Assembly: GCA_002840435.1 (NCBI GenBank)
Contig: PHAT01000004.1
Span: 310,001 to 374,000 of the forward strand
Length of the DNA stretch: 64,000 nt
Direction of reading: 5' to 3'
Origin: Deltaproteobacteria bacterium HGW-Deltaproteobacteria-6
Lineage (GTDB): Bacteria > Desulfobacterota > Syntrophia > Syntrophales > Smithellaceae
Shown: positions 53,371 through 63,641 of the stretch, in pieces
Layout: each line of letters opens with the position of its first letter
Numbering within the stretch: the stretch's first letter is position 1
Notes under the pieces: generated by a model
Databases searched by the model: none
What the model was told of the DNA's origin: nothing
What the model saw: only the letters and a program-made list of their open reading frames with translations
Made by a program: the position numbers and the translations under genes

Positions 53371-53940
53371 TCAGGTGAAATGCGGTTCCAGGGCGCTGAA
53401 ATCAACCGAACCCAGATGCCGCACGTTTTTGTGAAACTGGGTTACGCCCGCTGCGACATCTTTTAAACGTTCAGAAGATGTCACCAGACACATATTCATG
53501 CTGGCCAGCTTGCTGACATCTTCCGACAGGCAGTCGAAAAAACCGGTAATCATGGCTTCCAGAACGCCGGCGGTATTCAAATCCGAACGCCCTTCGCCCG
53601 GCAGGTCAAACGCAAAATCCCTGATCTTCATTTTATCAACCGTGGCAACTATTTCATAAGCCGCTGTGTAGATGCGATCATAGGAAAGATCGCCAACATT
53701 GCCCACTCCGAAAAGAAGCAGCAAATCGGAATTGACACGGTCCGGATAGGGTATTGCCACCTTCTCCTTAAACTCTCCGGTCACATGACCCTGTTTGATT
53801 TCCCGCGAAATCATGCCGTTGAGACGCCAATCCATCAAACCGCAAATGCCGCGCGGCGGTTTTTCATCGCTGAAGAAACCCAGGACCAGGCACTTATGCC
53901 TTTGCCGGTCGGGTGGATGGGTGGTCAGGTTTAGCTGCAT
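53371..53940 (-). CDS. M17 leucyl aminopeptidase N-terminal-domain-like protein
   Basis: 189 residues. GMISREIKQGHVTGEFKEKV, LLLLFGVGNVGDLSYDRIYT and FAFDLPGEGRSDLNTAGVLE fit the small N-terminal domain of M17 peptidases, and the catalytic zinc domain is absent. Stand-alone domains of this kind occur in deltaproteobacteria; their role is unknown. The start at 53940 lies inside the end of nusB, with a 47-base overlap in another frame, which suggests coupling. Last gene of the long minus-strand housekeeping run. Confidence 0.68.
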   Translation of the reverse strand: MQLNLTTHPPDRQRHKCLVLGFFSDEKPPRGICGLMDWRLNGMISREIKQGHVTGEFKEKVAIPYPDRVNSDLLLLFGVGNVGDLSYDRIYTAAYEIVATVDKMKIRDFAFDLPGEGRSDLNTAGVLEAMITGFFDCLSEDVSKLASMNMCLVTSSERLKDVAAGVTQFHKNVRHLGSVDFSALEPHFT

Positions 53941-54349
53941 TTTTTTTATTAATTTTCAGATTGAGGGCATCCAGGATGCCGTTGATAAAAGAACCGGAAT
54001 TTTCCGATCCGAACATTTTACCCAGATCAACAGCTTCATTGATGCTGACTTTAGCCGGAATATCGTCACAGTAAAGAAACTCATACACGGCCATTCGCAG
54101 AATACTGATATCAACCTTGGACATCCGGCCAAGCGACCAGTTATCCGAACAGCCGCCGATCATCTTGTCCAGCTCTTCCCGATGATGCCAGGCGCCGGAA
54201 ATCAAGGTGGCCGCAAACTCTTTGGCCGACCTGGGCGCGACAAAATTCCCCCAGAAAAGCTCCTGAGCCTTTTCCACATCGAGCGTGACAAAATTCAAAC
54301 TGTAAAGAACCTGTAAGGCAACTTCGCGCGCCTTTCTACGACCTTGCAT
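53894..54349 (-). CDS. nusB: Transcription antitermination protein NusB
   Basis: 151 residues. Binds boxA RNA with S10 to support rRNA antitermination. The RNA-binding start QGRRKAREVALQVLYSL and the core SILRMAVYEFLYCDDIPAKV, then SINEAVDLGKMFGSENSGSF, NGILDAL are characteristic. A basic tail of about 15 residues (KPDHPSTRPAKA) extends beyond the usual end and overlaps the next gene. It follows ribH, the usual order. Confidence 0.93.
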   Translation of the reverse strand: MQGRRKAREVALQVLYSLNFVTLDVEKAQELFWGNFVAPRSAKEFAATLISGAWHHREELDKMIGGCSDNWSLGRMSKVDISILRMAVYEFLYCDDIPAKVSINEAVDLGKMFGSENSGSFINGILDALNLKINKKNAAKPDHPSTRPAKA

Positions 54350-54405
54350 CTAATCCTCAAATCCAGAAGCGCCTGAGCATTCCGGCGCTATTTCACTTTT
54401 TTAAT

Positions 54406-54876
54406 TTAGGCACTGATCTTTTTGAACAGATCCACCATTTCAATGGCCGCCATTGCCGCATCCGCACCTTTGTTGCCCGACTTGGTGCCCGCCCGTTCAA
54501 TCGCCTGCTCAATCGAGTCCGTCGTCAGGACGCCGAAAACCACCGGAATCTCCGCATCCAGCCCCACGCTGGCGACGCCCTTGGACACTTCCGCGCTGAC
54601 ATATTCAAAATGCGGGGTCGCGCCGCGAATCACCGCGCCCAGACAGATCACCGCGTCATAGCGCTTGCTTTTAGCAAGCATCTTTGCCGCCAGCGGCAGT
54701 TCGAACGCGCCGGGAACTTTGCAGACCACAATGTCCTTTTCGTCCGCGCCGGCCCGCAACAGCGTATCCACCGCGCCTTCCGTTAACCTGCCGCCGATGA
54801 AATCGTTAAACCGGCTTACGGCAATCGCGAACTTCATCCCCTTGGCAACAATTTTTCCTTCAATTATTTTCGGCAT
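54406..54876 (-). CDS. ribH: 6,7-dimethyl-8-ribityllumazine synthase
   Basis: 156 residues. Condenses the ribityl-diaminopyrimidine with dihydroxybutanone phosphate in riboflavin synthesis. [33 protein letters not shown] and [20 protein letters not shown] hold the substrate and phosphate contacts and the conserved His. [20 protein letters not shown] is the typical end. Forms icosahedral or pentameric shells in the family. In the rib run between ribBA and nusB. Confidence 0.95.
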   Translation of the reverse strand: MPKIIEGKIVAKGMKFAIAVSRFNDFIGGRLTEGAVDTLLRAGADEKDIVVCKVPGAFELPLAAKMLAKSKRYDAVICLGAVIRGATPHFEYVSAEVSKGVASVGLDAEIPVVFGVLTTDSIEQAIERAGTKSGNKGADAAMAAIEMVDLFKKISA

Positions 54877-54934
54877 GATTTCAACACCATCCTTATTTGA
54901 AATTATTCCTATCGGCGCATTGCGCCGCCCTTGT

Positions 54935-56137
54935 TTAAAGCTCCAGAATATGACCCATCTTGCTTTTCTTGGTGGTCATATAACGAATGTTGTTCTCATT
55001 GGGCGGAATTTCAATCGACACGCGCTTGGTCACTTCAATCCCGTAGCCTTCCAGCCCGACAATCTTTTTGGGGTTATTCGTCATCAACCGCATTTTGTGC
55101 ACGCCCAGATCCGCCAGAATCTGCGCGCCGATCCCGTAATCTCTCAGATCCGCTTTAAAGCCCAGAGCGATGTTGGCTTCCACCGTATCGTGGCCTTCAT
55201 CCTGAAGGGCATAGGCTTTTATTTTGTTGACCAGACCGATGCCCCGGCCTTCCTGCCGCATATAGACAATAACGCCTTTGCCTTCTTCGCCGATCATTTC
55301 CATGGCGCGATGAAGCTGATCGCCGCAGTCGCAGCGGGCCGACGCAAAAATATCGCCGGTGCAGCATTCGGAATGAACACGCACCAGCACTTCGTCGTTC
55401 TTGGTGATATCGCCTTTCACCAGCGCGATGTGCTGCATGTCGTCCACATCGTTTTCATAAATAATAATCTTGCCGTCGCCGCCGTAAAGCGTCGGCAATG
55501 ACGCTTCCGCAACGCGCCGGATCAGGGATTCGTTCTGCATCCGGTAATCAATCAGATCGGCGATGGTGCATATCTTGAGATTATGTTCCTGCGCAAATAT
55601 TTCCAGATCCGGCATTCGCGCCATTGTGCCGTCGTCTTTCATGATTTCACAGATGACTCCGGACGGGGTAAGTCCCGCGAGCCTGCATAAATCCACGGAC
55701 CCTTCAGTCTGACCGGTGCGCACCAGAACGCCGCCCTTGCGCGCCAGAATCGGAAACACATGGCCGGGGCTGACAATGTCTTCCGGTTTGCCCGCGCAAT
55801 TCACCGCCGCCAGAATGGTGGTAGCGCGGTCCGCCGCTGAAATGCCGGTGGAGACGCCATGCCGGGCTTCAATGGAGACGGTAAAGGCCGTACCGAAACG
55901 CGCCTGATTGTCTTTCACCATCGGATGGAGCTTCATCCGGTCGGCAATTTCCTCATTAATGGTCAGGCAAATCAGCCCGCGGCCCAGCCTGGCCATGAAA
56001 TTGATCGCCTCGGGCGTGACAAACTGCGCCGCCATGCAAAGGTCGCCTTCGTTTTCCCGATCTTCATCATCAACGAGAATAACCATTTTCCCGTTGCGAA
56101 TGTCTTCAATTGCTTCCGATATTTTACTAACTGCCAT
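54935..56137 (-). CDS. ribBA: Bifunctional DHBP synthase / GTP cyclohydrolase II
   Basis: 400 residues. The N-terminal half makes 3,4-dihydroxy-2-butanone 4-phosphate: [34 protein letters not shown] and [11 protein letters not shown]. The C-terminal half opens GTP: the zinc Cys are in [19 protein letters not shown], and RQEGRGIGL is the catalytic Arg loop. Both halves look complete. ATG 56137 is used, with AAGGA upstream; ATG 56146 is in frame. Confidence 0.95.
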   Translation of the reverse strand: MAVSKISEAIEDIRNGKMVILVDDEDRENEGDLCMAAQFVTPEAINFMARLGRGLICLTINEEIADRMKLHPMVKDNQARFGTAFTVSIEARHGVSTGISAADRATTILAAVNCAGKPEDIVSPGHVFPILARKGGVLVRTGQTEGSVDLCRLAGLTPSGVICEIMKDDGTMARMPDLEIFAQEHNLKICTIADLIDYRMQNESLIRRVAEASLPTLYGGDGKIIIYENDVDDMQHIALVKGDITKNDEVLVRVHSECCTGDIFASARCDCGDQLHRAMEMIGEEGKGVIVYMRQEGRGIGLVNKIKAYALQDEGHDTVEANIALGFKADLRDYGIGAQILADLGVHKMRLMTNNPKKIVGLEGYGIEVTKRVSIEIPPNENNIRYMTTKKSKMGHILEL

Positions 56138-56152
56138 TTTTCTCATCCTTTT

Positions 56153-56788
56153 TTACTTAATAAAACCATGTTCGGCGAGAAAATCCTTATCGATTCCCCG
56201 CGGTGTTTGCAATAACTTTTCTACATACTTACCCAGAATATCCGTTTCAATGTTTACAAAGTCCGCTTCTTTTTTCTCCGTGAGCGTCGTATTGCCGGCT
56301 GTGTGTGGAATGATATTAACATAAAACCGGCCTTTTTCAAGCTTGTTCACGGTCAGGCTGATTCCGTCGATGGCGACCGAGCCTTTTTCCACAATATAGC
56401 GCGACAAGGGTGCCGCGGTTTCAACAGCAAAGATGATCGACCCGGACTTCTGTGTTTTGCTCAGGATCCGGCCAATCCCGTCCACGTGGCCCAGCACAAA
56501 GTGGCCGCCCAGGAAGCCGCCGACTCGCAGAGATTTTTCCAGATTAACTTTATGTCCGGCCTGTAAGGTTTTAAGGGTCGTCTTGCTCAGGGACTCCGCG
56601 GAAACGTCGACGGTAAAGGTTCTGGCCGTTTTGGACGTCACGGTCAGGCAGGCGCCGTTTACCGCTATACTGTCCCCCAGGGACACCTCCTGCAGATCAA
56701 TCGCGGCTTCCACTTCCAGAACCGCATCCGCGCCTTTCATCGTGAGACGAACGACTTTTCCCAATCCTTCAATAATGCCGGTAAACAT
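56153..56788 (-). CDS. ribE: Riboflavin synthase alpha chain
   Basis: 211 residues. Dismutates two lumazines to riboflavin. The two lumazine-binding repeats are visible: [15 protein letters not shown] with [15 protein letters not shown], and [10 protein letters not shown] with [15 protein letters not shown]. The start is 2 bases after the nrdR stop, leaving no room for ribD, which often sits here. Confidence 0.95.
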   Translation of the reverse strand: MFTGIIEGLGKVVRLTMKGADAVLEVEAAIDLQEVSLGDSIAVNGACLTVTSKTARTFTVDVSAESLSKTTLKTLQAGHKVNLEKSLRVGGFLGGHFVLGHVDGIGRILSKTQKSGSIIFAVETAAPLSRYIVEKGSVAIDGISLTVNKLEKGRFYVNIIPHTAGNTTLTEKKEADFVNIETDILGKYVEKLLQTPRGIDKDFLAEHGFIK

Positions 56789-56790
56789 GA

Positions 56791-57252
56791 TTATTTTTTG
56801 CCTTTGCTTAGCAAATCCTTCAATTCGGACATGAATTCCCCGACGTCGCGAAACTGCCGGTAGACCGAGGCAAATCTTACATAGGCCACGCCGTCGAGCA
56901 CTTTGAGTTCACCCATCACTTTTTCGCCGATCACCGAGGAAGGAATTTCCTCGCCCTGAAACTCCTGGCAGGCGGCTTCCACGTTTTCGACGATTTTTTC
57001 CATATCCTCCGTGCTGATCGGCCGTTTTTCACATGCCGTTCTCACGCCATTGCGGATTTTCGTCCGGTCGAACGGTTCGCGCCGCCCGTCTTTTTTGACC
57101 ACCATCGGCAGAATGTCTTCCACGTATTCGTACGTCGTGAAACGGCGGGAGCAGCCCAGGCACTCCCGGCGGCGGCGAATGGCCTTACCGTCTTTGCTGA
57201 TCCGGGAATCAATCACTTTGTTTTCCGCATTACCGCAAAAAGGACATTTCAT
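56791..57252 (-). CDS. nrdR: Transcriptional repressor NrdR
   Basis: 153 residues. The zinc ribbon is [17 protein letters not shown] with [14 protein letters not shown], followed by an ATP-cone domain ([20 protein letters not shown]). It represses ribonucleotide reductase genes in response to (d)ATP. It is commonly found upstream of the rib genes. The ribE start follows after 2 bases. Confidence 0.95.
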   Translation of the reverse strand: MKCPFCGNAENKVIDSRISKDGKAIRRRRECLGCSRRFTTYEYVEDILPMVVKKDGRREPFDRTKIRNGVRTACEKRPISTEDMEKIVENVEAACQEFQGEEIPSSVIGEKVMGELKVLDGVAYVRFASVYRQFRDVGEFMSELKDLLSKGKK

Positions 57253-57273
57253 GATTTCACCTGACCGATCCTT

Positions 57274-57768
57274 TTAAAATTTTTCCAACCATTCAACGCT
57301 GATCCCCGCTTCGCGGAGCATTTCCGCCGCCAGCTTGTCACTGTAGCCGTCACGAATCACAATGCGGGTGATGCCGGCATTGATGATCATCTTGGCGCAA
57401 ATGACGCAGGGATGATTGGTGCAGTATAACGTAGAGTCTTTGGTGTTGACGCCATGTAGGGCGGCCTGAATAATCGCGTTTTGCTCCGCGTGCAGTCCGC
57501 GGCACAATTCATGGCGTTCGCCGGACGGAACTTTAAGCTGTTCCCGCAGACAGCCGATATCCAGGCAATGCTGCAATTTGGAAGGGGCGCCGTTATAACC
57601 GGTGGCCAGAATTCTCTTATCGCGAACCAGTCCGGCTCCAACCGCCCGTCTCAGGCAGGTGCTGCGCCGGGATACCAGATCAACGATGTCCAGAAAATAC
57701 GTGTCCCAATCGGGACGGGAGTGGACCTGATCTGAAATATGATGCGACGGCGCATTTTTTTCCGTCAT
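57274..57768 (-). CDS. Deoxycytidylate deaminase (dCMP deaminase family)
   Basis: 164 residues from ATG 57768, with GGAAAG upstream. Deaminates dCMP to dUMP for dTTP synthesis. The zinc site is [12 protein letters not shown] with [13 protein letters not shown], and ATGYNGAPS is typical. Two extra Cys in LDIGCLREQ may form the second zinc site of the family. In the run between glyA and nrdR, the usual order. Confidence 0.9.
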   Translation of the reverse strand: MTEKNAPSHHISDQVHSRPDWDTYFLDIVDLVSRRSTCLRRAVGAGLVRDKRILATGYNGAPSKLQHCLDIGCLREQLKVPSGERHELCRGLHAEQNAIIQAALHGVNTKDSTLYCTNHPCVICAKMIINAGITRIVIRDGYSDKLAAEMLREAGISVEWLEKF

Positions 57769-57882
57769 ATCTTTCCGCTTTCTGATAAGCCGCTTGCCTT
57801 GATCCCCTATTATACCCATTCACTTTCTTTGGCTAACTTTACCGGCTTTGTCGTCGCGTTATCCTTTGAAAGCAAAACGGCA

Positions 57883-59133
57883 TTACCCTTTCAGCCTTTG
57901 CGCATACAGCGGGAACCGGGCGCAAAGCGTGTTGACTTTTTCAGCCACGGCTTTAATTTTCTGCTCATCATTAATATGGTCGATCACATCGGCAATCAGC
58001 GAAGCAATCTCGCGCATTTCATTTTCCTTCATACCGCGGGTCGTCAGCGCCGGTGTTCCAATCCGGATGCCGCTGGTGACCATCGGCCCCTGCGTATCAA
58101 ACGGAATACCGTTTTTATTGACGGTAATGGCCGCACGATCCAGAGCTTCCTGCGCATCCTTGCCGGTCACGCCTTTGGGGGTCAGATCGACCAGCATCAG
58201 GTGATTGTCCGTACCGCCCGACACCAGCCGGAAACCGGCATTCTTTAATTCGTCCGCCATCGCCTGGGCGTTTTTAACAATCTGCTGTTGATATGCCTTG
58301 AATTCCGGCATGAGCGCTTCTTTCAAGGCCACGGCCTTGGCGGCGATAACATGCATCAACGGCCCGCCCTGCATACCGGGAAAAACCCGGCTGTTGAGGA
58401 TTTTAATATAGGGTTCCTTGCACATGATGAGTCCGCCGCGCGGTCCGCGCAAGGTCTTGTGCGTGGTGGTGGTAACATACTCGCAGACGGGAACCGGAGA
58501 GGGATGAAGGCCTACGGCAACCAGCCCCGCAATATGCGCAATGTCTGCCATGATGACCGCGCCGACTTCATCGGCCGCCGCGCGGAATTTGTTGAAGTCA
58601 ATCGTCCGCGGATAGGCGCTCGCGCCGACAACAATCATTTTGGGTTTATGAACACGTACCAGCCTGGCCATTTCGTCATAATCGATCATTTCCGTGTCCC
58701 GGTTCACACCGTAGGGCACAATCTTATAAAACTTGCCGGAAAAATTCGCAGGAGATCCGTGCGACAAGTGGCCGCCGTGAGAAAGGTTCATGCCCAAAAC
58801 CGTATCGCCGGGAGAACAGGCGGCAAAATAGACGGCCATGTTGGCCTGGGTGCCGGAGTGAGGCTGCACATTGACGGCTTCCGCGCCAAAGAGCTGCTTG
58901 CAGCGTTCAATGGCCAGAGTTTCGGGAATATCAACGTATTCGCAGCCGCCGTAATAGCGCTTACCCGGGTAACCTTCGGCATATTTATTGGTCATGACCG
59001 AGCCTTGGGCTTCCAGAACGGCTTCACTGACAAAATTTTCCGAAGCGATAAGTTCCAGTTTTCCCGCCTGACGCCTTGTTTCCAGTTCAATGGCCTTTGC
59101 AACTTCCGGATCAACCTGATCTAAAAATGACAT
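57883..59133 (-). CDS. glyA: Serine hydroxymethyltransferase
   Basis: 416 residues from ATG 59133, with GGAGG 10 bases upstream. PLP enzyme converting serine and tetrahydrofolate to glycine and methylene-tetrahydrofolate. [37 protein letters not shown], and the PLP Lys in [14 protein letters not shown] are all present. [19 protein letters not shown] is complete. In the run between fabF and the dCMP deaminase. Confidence 0.97.
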   Translation of the reverse strand: MSFLDQVDPEVAKAIELETRRQAGKLELIASENFVSEAVLEAQGSVMTNKYAEGYPGKRYYGGCEYVDIPETLAIERCKQLFGAEAVNVQPHSGTQANMAVYFAACSPGDTVLGMNLSHGGHLSHGSPANFSGKFYKIVPYGVNRDTEMIDYDEMARLVRVHKPKMIVVGASAYPRTIDFNKFRAAADEVGAVIMADIAHIAGLVAVGLHPSPVPVCEYVTTTTHKTLRGPRGGLIMCKEPYIKILNSRVFPGMQGGPLMHVIAAKAVALKEALMPEFKAYQQQIVKNAQAMADELKNAGFRLVSGGTDNHLMLVDLTPKGVTGKDAQEALDRAAITVNKNGIPFDTQGPMVTSGIRIGTPALTTRGMKENEMREIASLIADVIDHINDEQKIKAVAEKVNTLCARFPLYAQRLKG

Positions 59134-59157
59134 TGCTAAAAATTCCTCCAAAAACAG

Positions 59158-60399
59158 TTATTCTGTATATTTTCTGAAAATGATAACCGCGTTGACGCCG
59201 CCGAAACCGAAACTATTGGACATGCCGGTGTTGATTTCCTGATGTCTGGCGACATTCGGCACAAAATCCAGATCGCATTCATCGTCCGGATTGTCCAGAT
59301 TGATGGTGGGCGGGATGACGCCCTCGTGCAGCGCTTTAACGGTAAATATCGCCTCTACACCGCCGGTGCCTCCCAGCATGTGGCCGGTCATCGACTTCGT
59401 CGAACTGATCAGCAGCTTCTTCGCGTGATCGCCGAAAAGATTCTTGATGGCCTGCGTCTCATAAAGATCGTTGAGCGGTGTGGATGTGCCGTGGGCATTG
59501 ATATAATCAATATCGGTGGGTTTCAGACCGGCATCATTGATCGCCACCTGCATGCTGCGGGCTGCGCCTTCGTGTCCGGGAGGCGGCGCGGCCAGATGAA
59601 AAGCATCCGACGTACAGCCGTAGCCGATAATTTCTGCGTAGATTTTTGCGCCCCGCTTTCGGGCAAAGGACAGTTCTTCCAGGATTAAAACGCCGCAGCC
59701 TTCGGCGATGACAAAACCATTGCGTCCTTTATCGAAAGGCCGGCTGGCTTTTTCAGGTTCATCGTTTCGTGTCGAGAGCGCGCGCATGGCGCAAAATCCG
59801 CCGACGCCGAGCGGTGTTACGGCTGCTTCGACGCCGCCTGCTATCATGACATCAGCGTCGCCGTAAGCGATGATTTTATAAGCATCGCCGATAGCCGACG
59901 TACCCGAAGCACAGGCCGTCACGGCGCAATTGATGGGACCCTTGGCGCCGAAACGCATGGAAACATGACCGGATGCCAGATTGGCCAGAATGGACGGAAC
60001 AGCAAAAGGCGATAATTTGCGGGGGCCTGAATCATGGATCACAATAACTTCTTTTTCAAAGGTTGCAACGCCCCCGATGGCTGAACCAATGATGACACCG
60101 ACCCTTTCCGCAATTTCCGGGCTGACGGTCAGCGCCGCATCTTCCATGGCCATCTGAGAAGCGGCTATGGTATAAAGGGCAAAGTTATCCAGACGCCGGA
60201 CTTCTTTTTTATCGACATATTGTGAAGGATCAAAATTTCTGATTTCGCCCGCGATTTTGGAGGCGAAAGCAGTGGCATCAAACCGGGTGATGGGACCGAT
60301 GCCCGATTTTCCCGCAACGGCGCCCGCCCATGATTCCGAAACGGAATTGCCAAGGGGAGTCAGGGCGCCGAGGCCTGTTACAACAACACGCCTTTTCAT
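59158..60399 (-). CDS. fabF: Beta-ketoacyl-ACP synthase II
   Basis: 413 residues. Elongates fatty acids by condensing malonyl-ACP with acyl-ACP. The nucleophile Cys is in [15 protein letters not shown], the two His in [12 protein letters not shown] and [16 protein letters not shown], and the end is [14 protein letters not shown]. It is directly behind acpP (25 bases), as usual. Confidence 0.96.
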   Translation of the reverse strand: MKRRVVVTGLGALTPLGNSVSESWAGAVAGKSGIGPITRFDATAFASKIAGEIRNFDPSQYVDKKEVRRLDNFALYTIAASQMAMEDAALTVSPEIAERVGVIIGSAIGGVATFEKEVIVIHDSGPRKLSPFAVPSILANLASGHVSMRFGAKGPINCAVTACASGTSAIGDAYKIIAYGDADVMIAGGVEAAVTPLGVGGFCAMRALSTRNDEPEKASRPFDKGRNGFVIAEGCGVLILEELSFARKRGAKIYAEIIGYGCTSDAFHLAAPPPGHEGAARSMQVAINDAGLKPTDIDYINAHGTSTPLNDLYETQAIKNLFGDHAKKLLISSTKSMTGHMLGGTGGVEAIFTVKALHEGVIPPTINLDNPDDECDLDFVPNVARHQEINTGMSNSFGFGGVNAVIIFRKYTE

Positions 60400-60424
60400 G
60401 GATTAATGATCCTGATTTAAAAAA

Positions 60425-60661
60425 TTAATTAATGCCTTTTTTCTGGAGAAAATCGACGACGTCCTGAATCGTTCGGATTTTTTCCAGTTCTTCGTCGGCG
60501 ATCTCTACACCGAAAACTTCTTCCATTTCCATGATCAGTTCAACCAGATCCAGAGAATCAGCACCCAGATCATCAATAAATGACGCCTCCAGTTTGCATT
60601 GCTCCTGTGCCACATCCAGCTGTTCCATAACAAGTTTAATGACTTTTTCTTCCAATGACAT
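60425..60661 (-). CDS. acpP: Acyl carrier protein
   Basis: 78 residues from ATG 60661, with GGGGGAGGG upstream. The phosphopantetheine Ser is in LGADSLDLVELIM. Acidic helices follow (MEEVFGVEIADEELEKI). It carries the growing acyl chain in fatty acid synthesis. The usual upstream partners fabG, fabD, fabH and plsX are not here. Confidence 0.95.
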   Translation of the reverse strand: MSLEEKVIKLVMEQLDVAQEQCKLEASFIDDLGADSLDLVELIMEMEEVFGVEIADEELEKIRTIQDVVDFLQKKGIN

Positions 60662-60967
60662 GAGTTCCCTCCCCCAGTCCAAAATTAGACTACATAATTA
60701 TAACAAGTGCTGAACTTATTACCTGTTTTTTTAAAATAATTCCTTATTTATTTCAATGCGGAGGACTTCCGCATTTTCCGGCCGTTGAAGCGTCCGCCCC
60801 GCGATGTTCACCGGTTCAGACAGTTCCCTGTTTACAGGGTACTCCATCTTTTATTGGCAGAACTTCCCGCAGACTGAATCACCCGGTTTATACTGAACCA
60901 CCTGCCGTGAAAACAATCAACGGGTGAAAACAGCCGGTGTTTTCCTCAAAACAACGATGCAGTCGTG
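60662..60967. other. Gap between rpmF and acpP
   Basis: 306 bases, without any frame resembling PlsX, FabH, FabD or FabG, even as remnants. GCGGAGGACTTCCGC at 60760-60774 is a hairpin. An acpP promoter is expected in this stretch. Confidence 0.5.
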
Positions 60968-61153
60968 TTAGGAAATCTTTTCCGCCGAGATCACTTCTCT
61001 GCCTTTATAGGTGCCGCAATTCGGGCAAACACGGTGGGGCATTTTCGGTTCACTGCATTGCGGACAAACCGACATGGAAGGCTGTTTCAGGAAATCATGC
61101 GCCCTTCGGGTATTGCGTCTCGTTTTGGAATGTCTCTTTACTGGATTTGGCAT
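60968..61153 (-). CDS. rpmF: 50S ribosomal protein L32
   Basis: 61 residues. [19 protein letters not shown] is the family start. A zinc ribbon is intact: CPQC then CPNCG, so this is the zinc-binding form. Directly downstream of yceD (25 bases), the standard pair. Confidence 0.96.
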   Translation of the reverse strand: MPNPVKRHSKTRRNTRRAHDFLKQPSMSVCPQCSEPKMPHRVCPNCGTYKGREVISAEKIS

Positions 61154-61178
61154 GGTAAATTATCCTCTTTTTTATAAA

Positions 61179-61730
61179 TTAATTTTTCACTCTAAATTTT
61201 TTCAGCACTGCCAGACGATCGTCTACAACATCCGAACGGCAGTTGCATGAACCGGTATTCAAATTTTTACCGCAATGCGGGCACAACCCTTTGCAATCCC
61301 CGGCACAGAGAATTTTCATCGGTACCTGCAGAACAATCTGTTCGCAGATCATCGGCGCCAGATCGATGAAATCACCGCGGTAATGGCTTGTTTCAAGTTC
61401 ATCTGCGGTCAGCTCCAGTTCTTCTGCGATCTCCGTCTTTTCAGGAACCAGCGTATAGGCAAAATCTCCGCCGATGGGAATCGTCGTTTTCTCCAGACAG
61501 CGGTCGCAATCCTGGCTGATGCTGGCTGCCAGTTCCCCCCGGACATAAATCGTATCGCCTGACCGGGTGATGAGACAGTTGACATCCGCCTTGACCAGTG
61601 AAAACTCCGGCCGATCGTCCTCAGAAAAGCATTCCTTGAACCATGCGGCATCTTTGGAAAAAGTCAAACGCAACCCTTCCTCGGGAAGAATGGTCAGATT
61701 AATTTTCAAAGAATCGGACATGGAACCCAT
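61179..61730 (-). CDS. DUF177/YceD-family protein
   Basis: 183 residues from ATG 61730, with AAGG upstream; ATG 61721 and 61757 are alternatives. SISQDCDRCLEKTTIPI and the terminal Cys cluster CKGLCPHCGKNLNTGSCNC are the DUF177 signature. The family affects 23S rRNA and ribosome assembly. It is always found with rpmF, as here. Confidence 0.88.
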   Translation of the reverse strand: MGSMSDSLKINLTILPEEGLRLTFSKDAAWFKECFSEDDRPEFSLVKADVNCLITRSGDTIYVRGELAASISQDCDRCLEKTTIPIGGDFAYTLVPEKTEIAEELELTADELETSHYRGDFIDLAPMICEQIVLQVPMKILCAGDCKGLCPHCGKNLNTGSCNCRSDVVDDRLAVLKKFRVKN

Positions 61731-61888
61731 ATTACCTTGCAAAAAAAATTCAGCCAACCGCGCTAAGCCGGTGAGTAAATGATAAATTTATCGTGTTGTC
61801 AAGAACAATTTGCCGGACAGCAGTCAAAAGGCGCTTGACAAATGGTCGGCCGCAACCCTATAACAGCGCAAAAATTAAGGGAAACAAT

Positions 61889-63295
61889 ATGACCGCCAAA
61901 ATACGAACCCGTTTTGCACCATCCCCGACCGGCTACCTGCACATCGGAGGTGCCAGAACCGCTCTTTTTAACTGGCTTTTTTCCCGCCATAATGGCGGCG
62001 AATTTGTTTTAAGAATTGAAGACACGGATCAGCAGCGCTCTACCGACGAATCCACCAGAGCGATTCTGGATGCCATGACCTGGATGGGTCTGAACTGGGA
62101 TGAAGGACCGCATTTTCAGGCCCAGCGTGTCGGTCTGCACCGCGACATGGTGCAGAAACTGATTGACGAGGGCAAGGCCTACGTCTGTACCTGTACCCCC
62201 GAGGAACTGGAAGCCAAAAGAAAAGAAGCCCTGGCTACCGGCAAAAAGCCCAAATACGACGGAACCTGCCGTGACAAAAACTTAAAGAAATCAACGGGCA
62301 GTGTAGTGCGCTTCCGGGGCGCGCAAACCGGCATTACTATTGTAGAAGATCTCATCAAAGGAAATATAAGCTTTAATAACGATGAGTTGGATGATTTAAT
62401 TATCGAACGCGGCGATGGATATCCCACTTATAACTTTGCCGTCGTTATTGACGACGCCATGATGAATATCACGCATGTTATTCGCGGCGACGACCATGTC
62501 AACAACACCCCGCGCCAGATTCTGATGTATCAGGCGCTGGGTTTTGAGGTGCCCAAATTTGCCCATGTCCCGATGATTCTGGGATCGGACAAAGCGCGCT
62601 TGAGCAAGCGCCACGGGGCCACCTCCGTCATGGCCTACAAAGAGATGGGTTATCTGCCGGAAGCCCTTGTAAATTATCTGGTTCGCCTGGGCTGGTCGCA
62701 CGGGGACCAGGAGATTTTTTCGCAAAAAGAACTGGTTGATTTTTTTGCCCTGGACGCGGTCGGGAAATCCCCCGCCGTTTTTAACCCTGAAAAACTGCTC
62801 TGGTTGAATGCCCATTATATAAAGGAAGCAAATCCGGGGCGGCTGATGGAAGAAATGAAACCCCTGTGGCCTGCCGGAACGGATGCCACGGATGCCGTTT
62901 TTACCAAAAAGGTAATTGCCGATCTGCAGCCCCGCGCCAAAACCCTGGTCGAGCTGGCGGAAGTGGCGAATTTTTATTTTACTGATTCGGTTCATTACGA
63001 GGAACAGGCCGCGCAGAAATTTCTGACACCTGAAATAGCCCCCCATTTAAAGGCGATGGCAGAGGCCATTCCGGGCGTCCAAAACTTCAGTAAAGAAGGG
63101 CTGGAAGAATTTCTCAAGACGTTCATCGAAGAACGGGGAATTAAATTTAAGGCAATTGCGCAGCCGCTCAGAGTGGCGCTGACCGGAAAAACGGTCAGCC
63201 CCGGCATTGACGAAGTGATGGTCACACTGGGCAGGGATCGTGTTGTGCAAAGAATCAACGCCGCAATGGCCGCCATTAACAAGCAGAATGCATGA
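61889..63295 (+). CDS. gltX: Glutamyl-tRNA synthetase
   Basis: 468 residues from ATG 61889, with AAGGGA upstream. Charges tRNA-Glu with glutamate. The HIGH-type motif is SPTGYLHIGGARTALFNWLF and the KMSKS-type KARLSKRHGA. The C-terminal helical anticodon domain is complete (LRVALTGKTVSPGIDEVM). A single gene, followed after 178 bases by a tRNA-Glu gene. The frame upstream to 61793 has no ribosome site. Confidence 0.96.
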   Translation: MTAKIRTRFAPSPTGYLHIGGARTALFNWLFSRHNGGEFVLRIEDTDQQRSTDESTRAILDAMTWMGLNWDEGPHFQAQRVGLHRDMVQKLIDEGKAYVCTCTPEELEAKRKEALATGKKPKYDGTCRDKNLKKSTGSVVRFRGAQTGITIVEDLIKGNISFNNDELDDLIIERGDGYPTYNFAVVIDDAMMNITHVIRGDDHVNNTPRQILMYQALGFEVPKFAHVPMILGSDKARLSKRHGATSVMAYKEMGYLPEALVNYLVRLGWSHGDQEIFSQKELVDFFALDAVGKSPAVFNPEKLLWLNAHYIKEANPGRLMEEMKPLWPAGTDATDAVFTKKVIADLQPRAKTLVELAEVANFYFTDSVHYEEQAAQKFLTPEIAPHLKAMAEAIPGVQNFSKEGLEEFLKTFIEERGIKFKAIAQPLRVALTGKTVSPGIDEVMVTLGRDRVVQRINAAMAAINKQNA

Positions 63296-63343
63296 GGACT
63301 GGCAGGAAGGCTGCGGCGTTATATCAACCGCGTTACTTTCATC

Positions 63344-63372
63344 TTGACTTTTAAAGTCGAATTGAATAGATA
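63344..63372 (+). promoter_or_regulatory. Possible promoter for the tRNA gene
   Basis: TTGACT (63344-63349) and, 17 bases on, TAGATA (63367-63372). The -10 box is poor, and the tRNA starts about 100 bases further, so this is weak. Confidence 0.3.
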
Positions 63373-63473
63373 CTCACCCTCGACTTTCCCCGTCGCCGGG
63401 GAATCGGCCAGCAACGGCAACAGGATTTTCCAGCCTGCAGCGTAAATTTTCATCCTGGCCGTCGAACCAAAAT

Positions 63474-63548
63474 GGTCCCATCGTCTAGTGGTTAGGACGC
63501 TGGCCTCTCACGCCGGAAACCGGGGTTCAAGTCCCCGTGGGACTACCA
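63474..63548 (+). tRNA. tRNA-Glu (anticodon CTC)
   Basis: A 75-base cloverleaf. Acceptor arms GGTCCCA and TGGGACT, with one G-T pair at the end; anticodon stem GCTGGC...GCCGG around loop CTCTCAC, anticodon CTC; T-arm GGGGTTCAAGTCCCC; encoded 3' end ACCA. It decodes GAG. It lies behind the gene for its own synthetase. Confidence 0.93.
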
Positions 63549-63641
63549 GTTCAAATAGCTGTAAATTATTTTCAGCATAGAGACAGTTCACAATAACCAC
63601 CATCCCAAGCCGCACTCCAGCATCATAGTCCGCCGCGCTGA

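Noticed and set aside
58288-59124. 278-codon frame opposite glyA, and a like frame at 54665-55501 opposite ribBA
   Set aside because: Shadows of conserved genes on the other strand, without family motifs.
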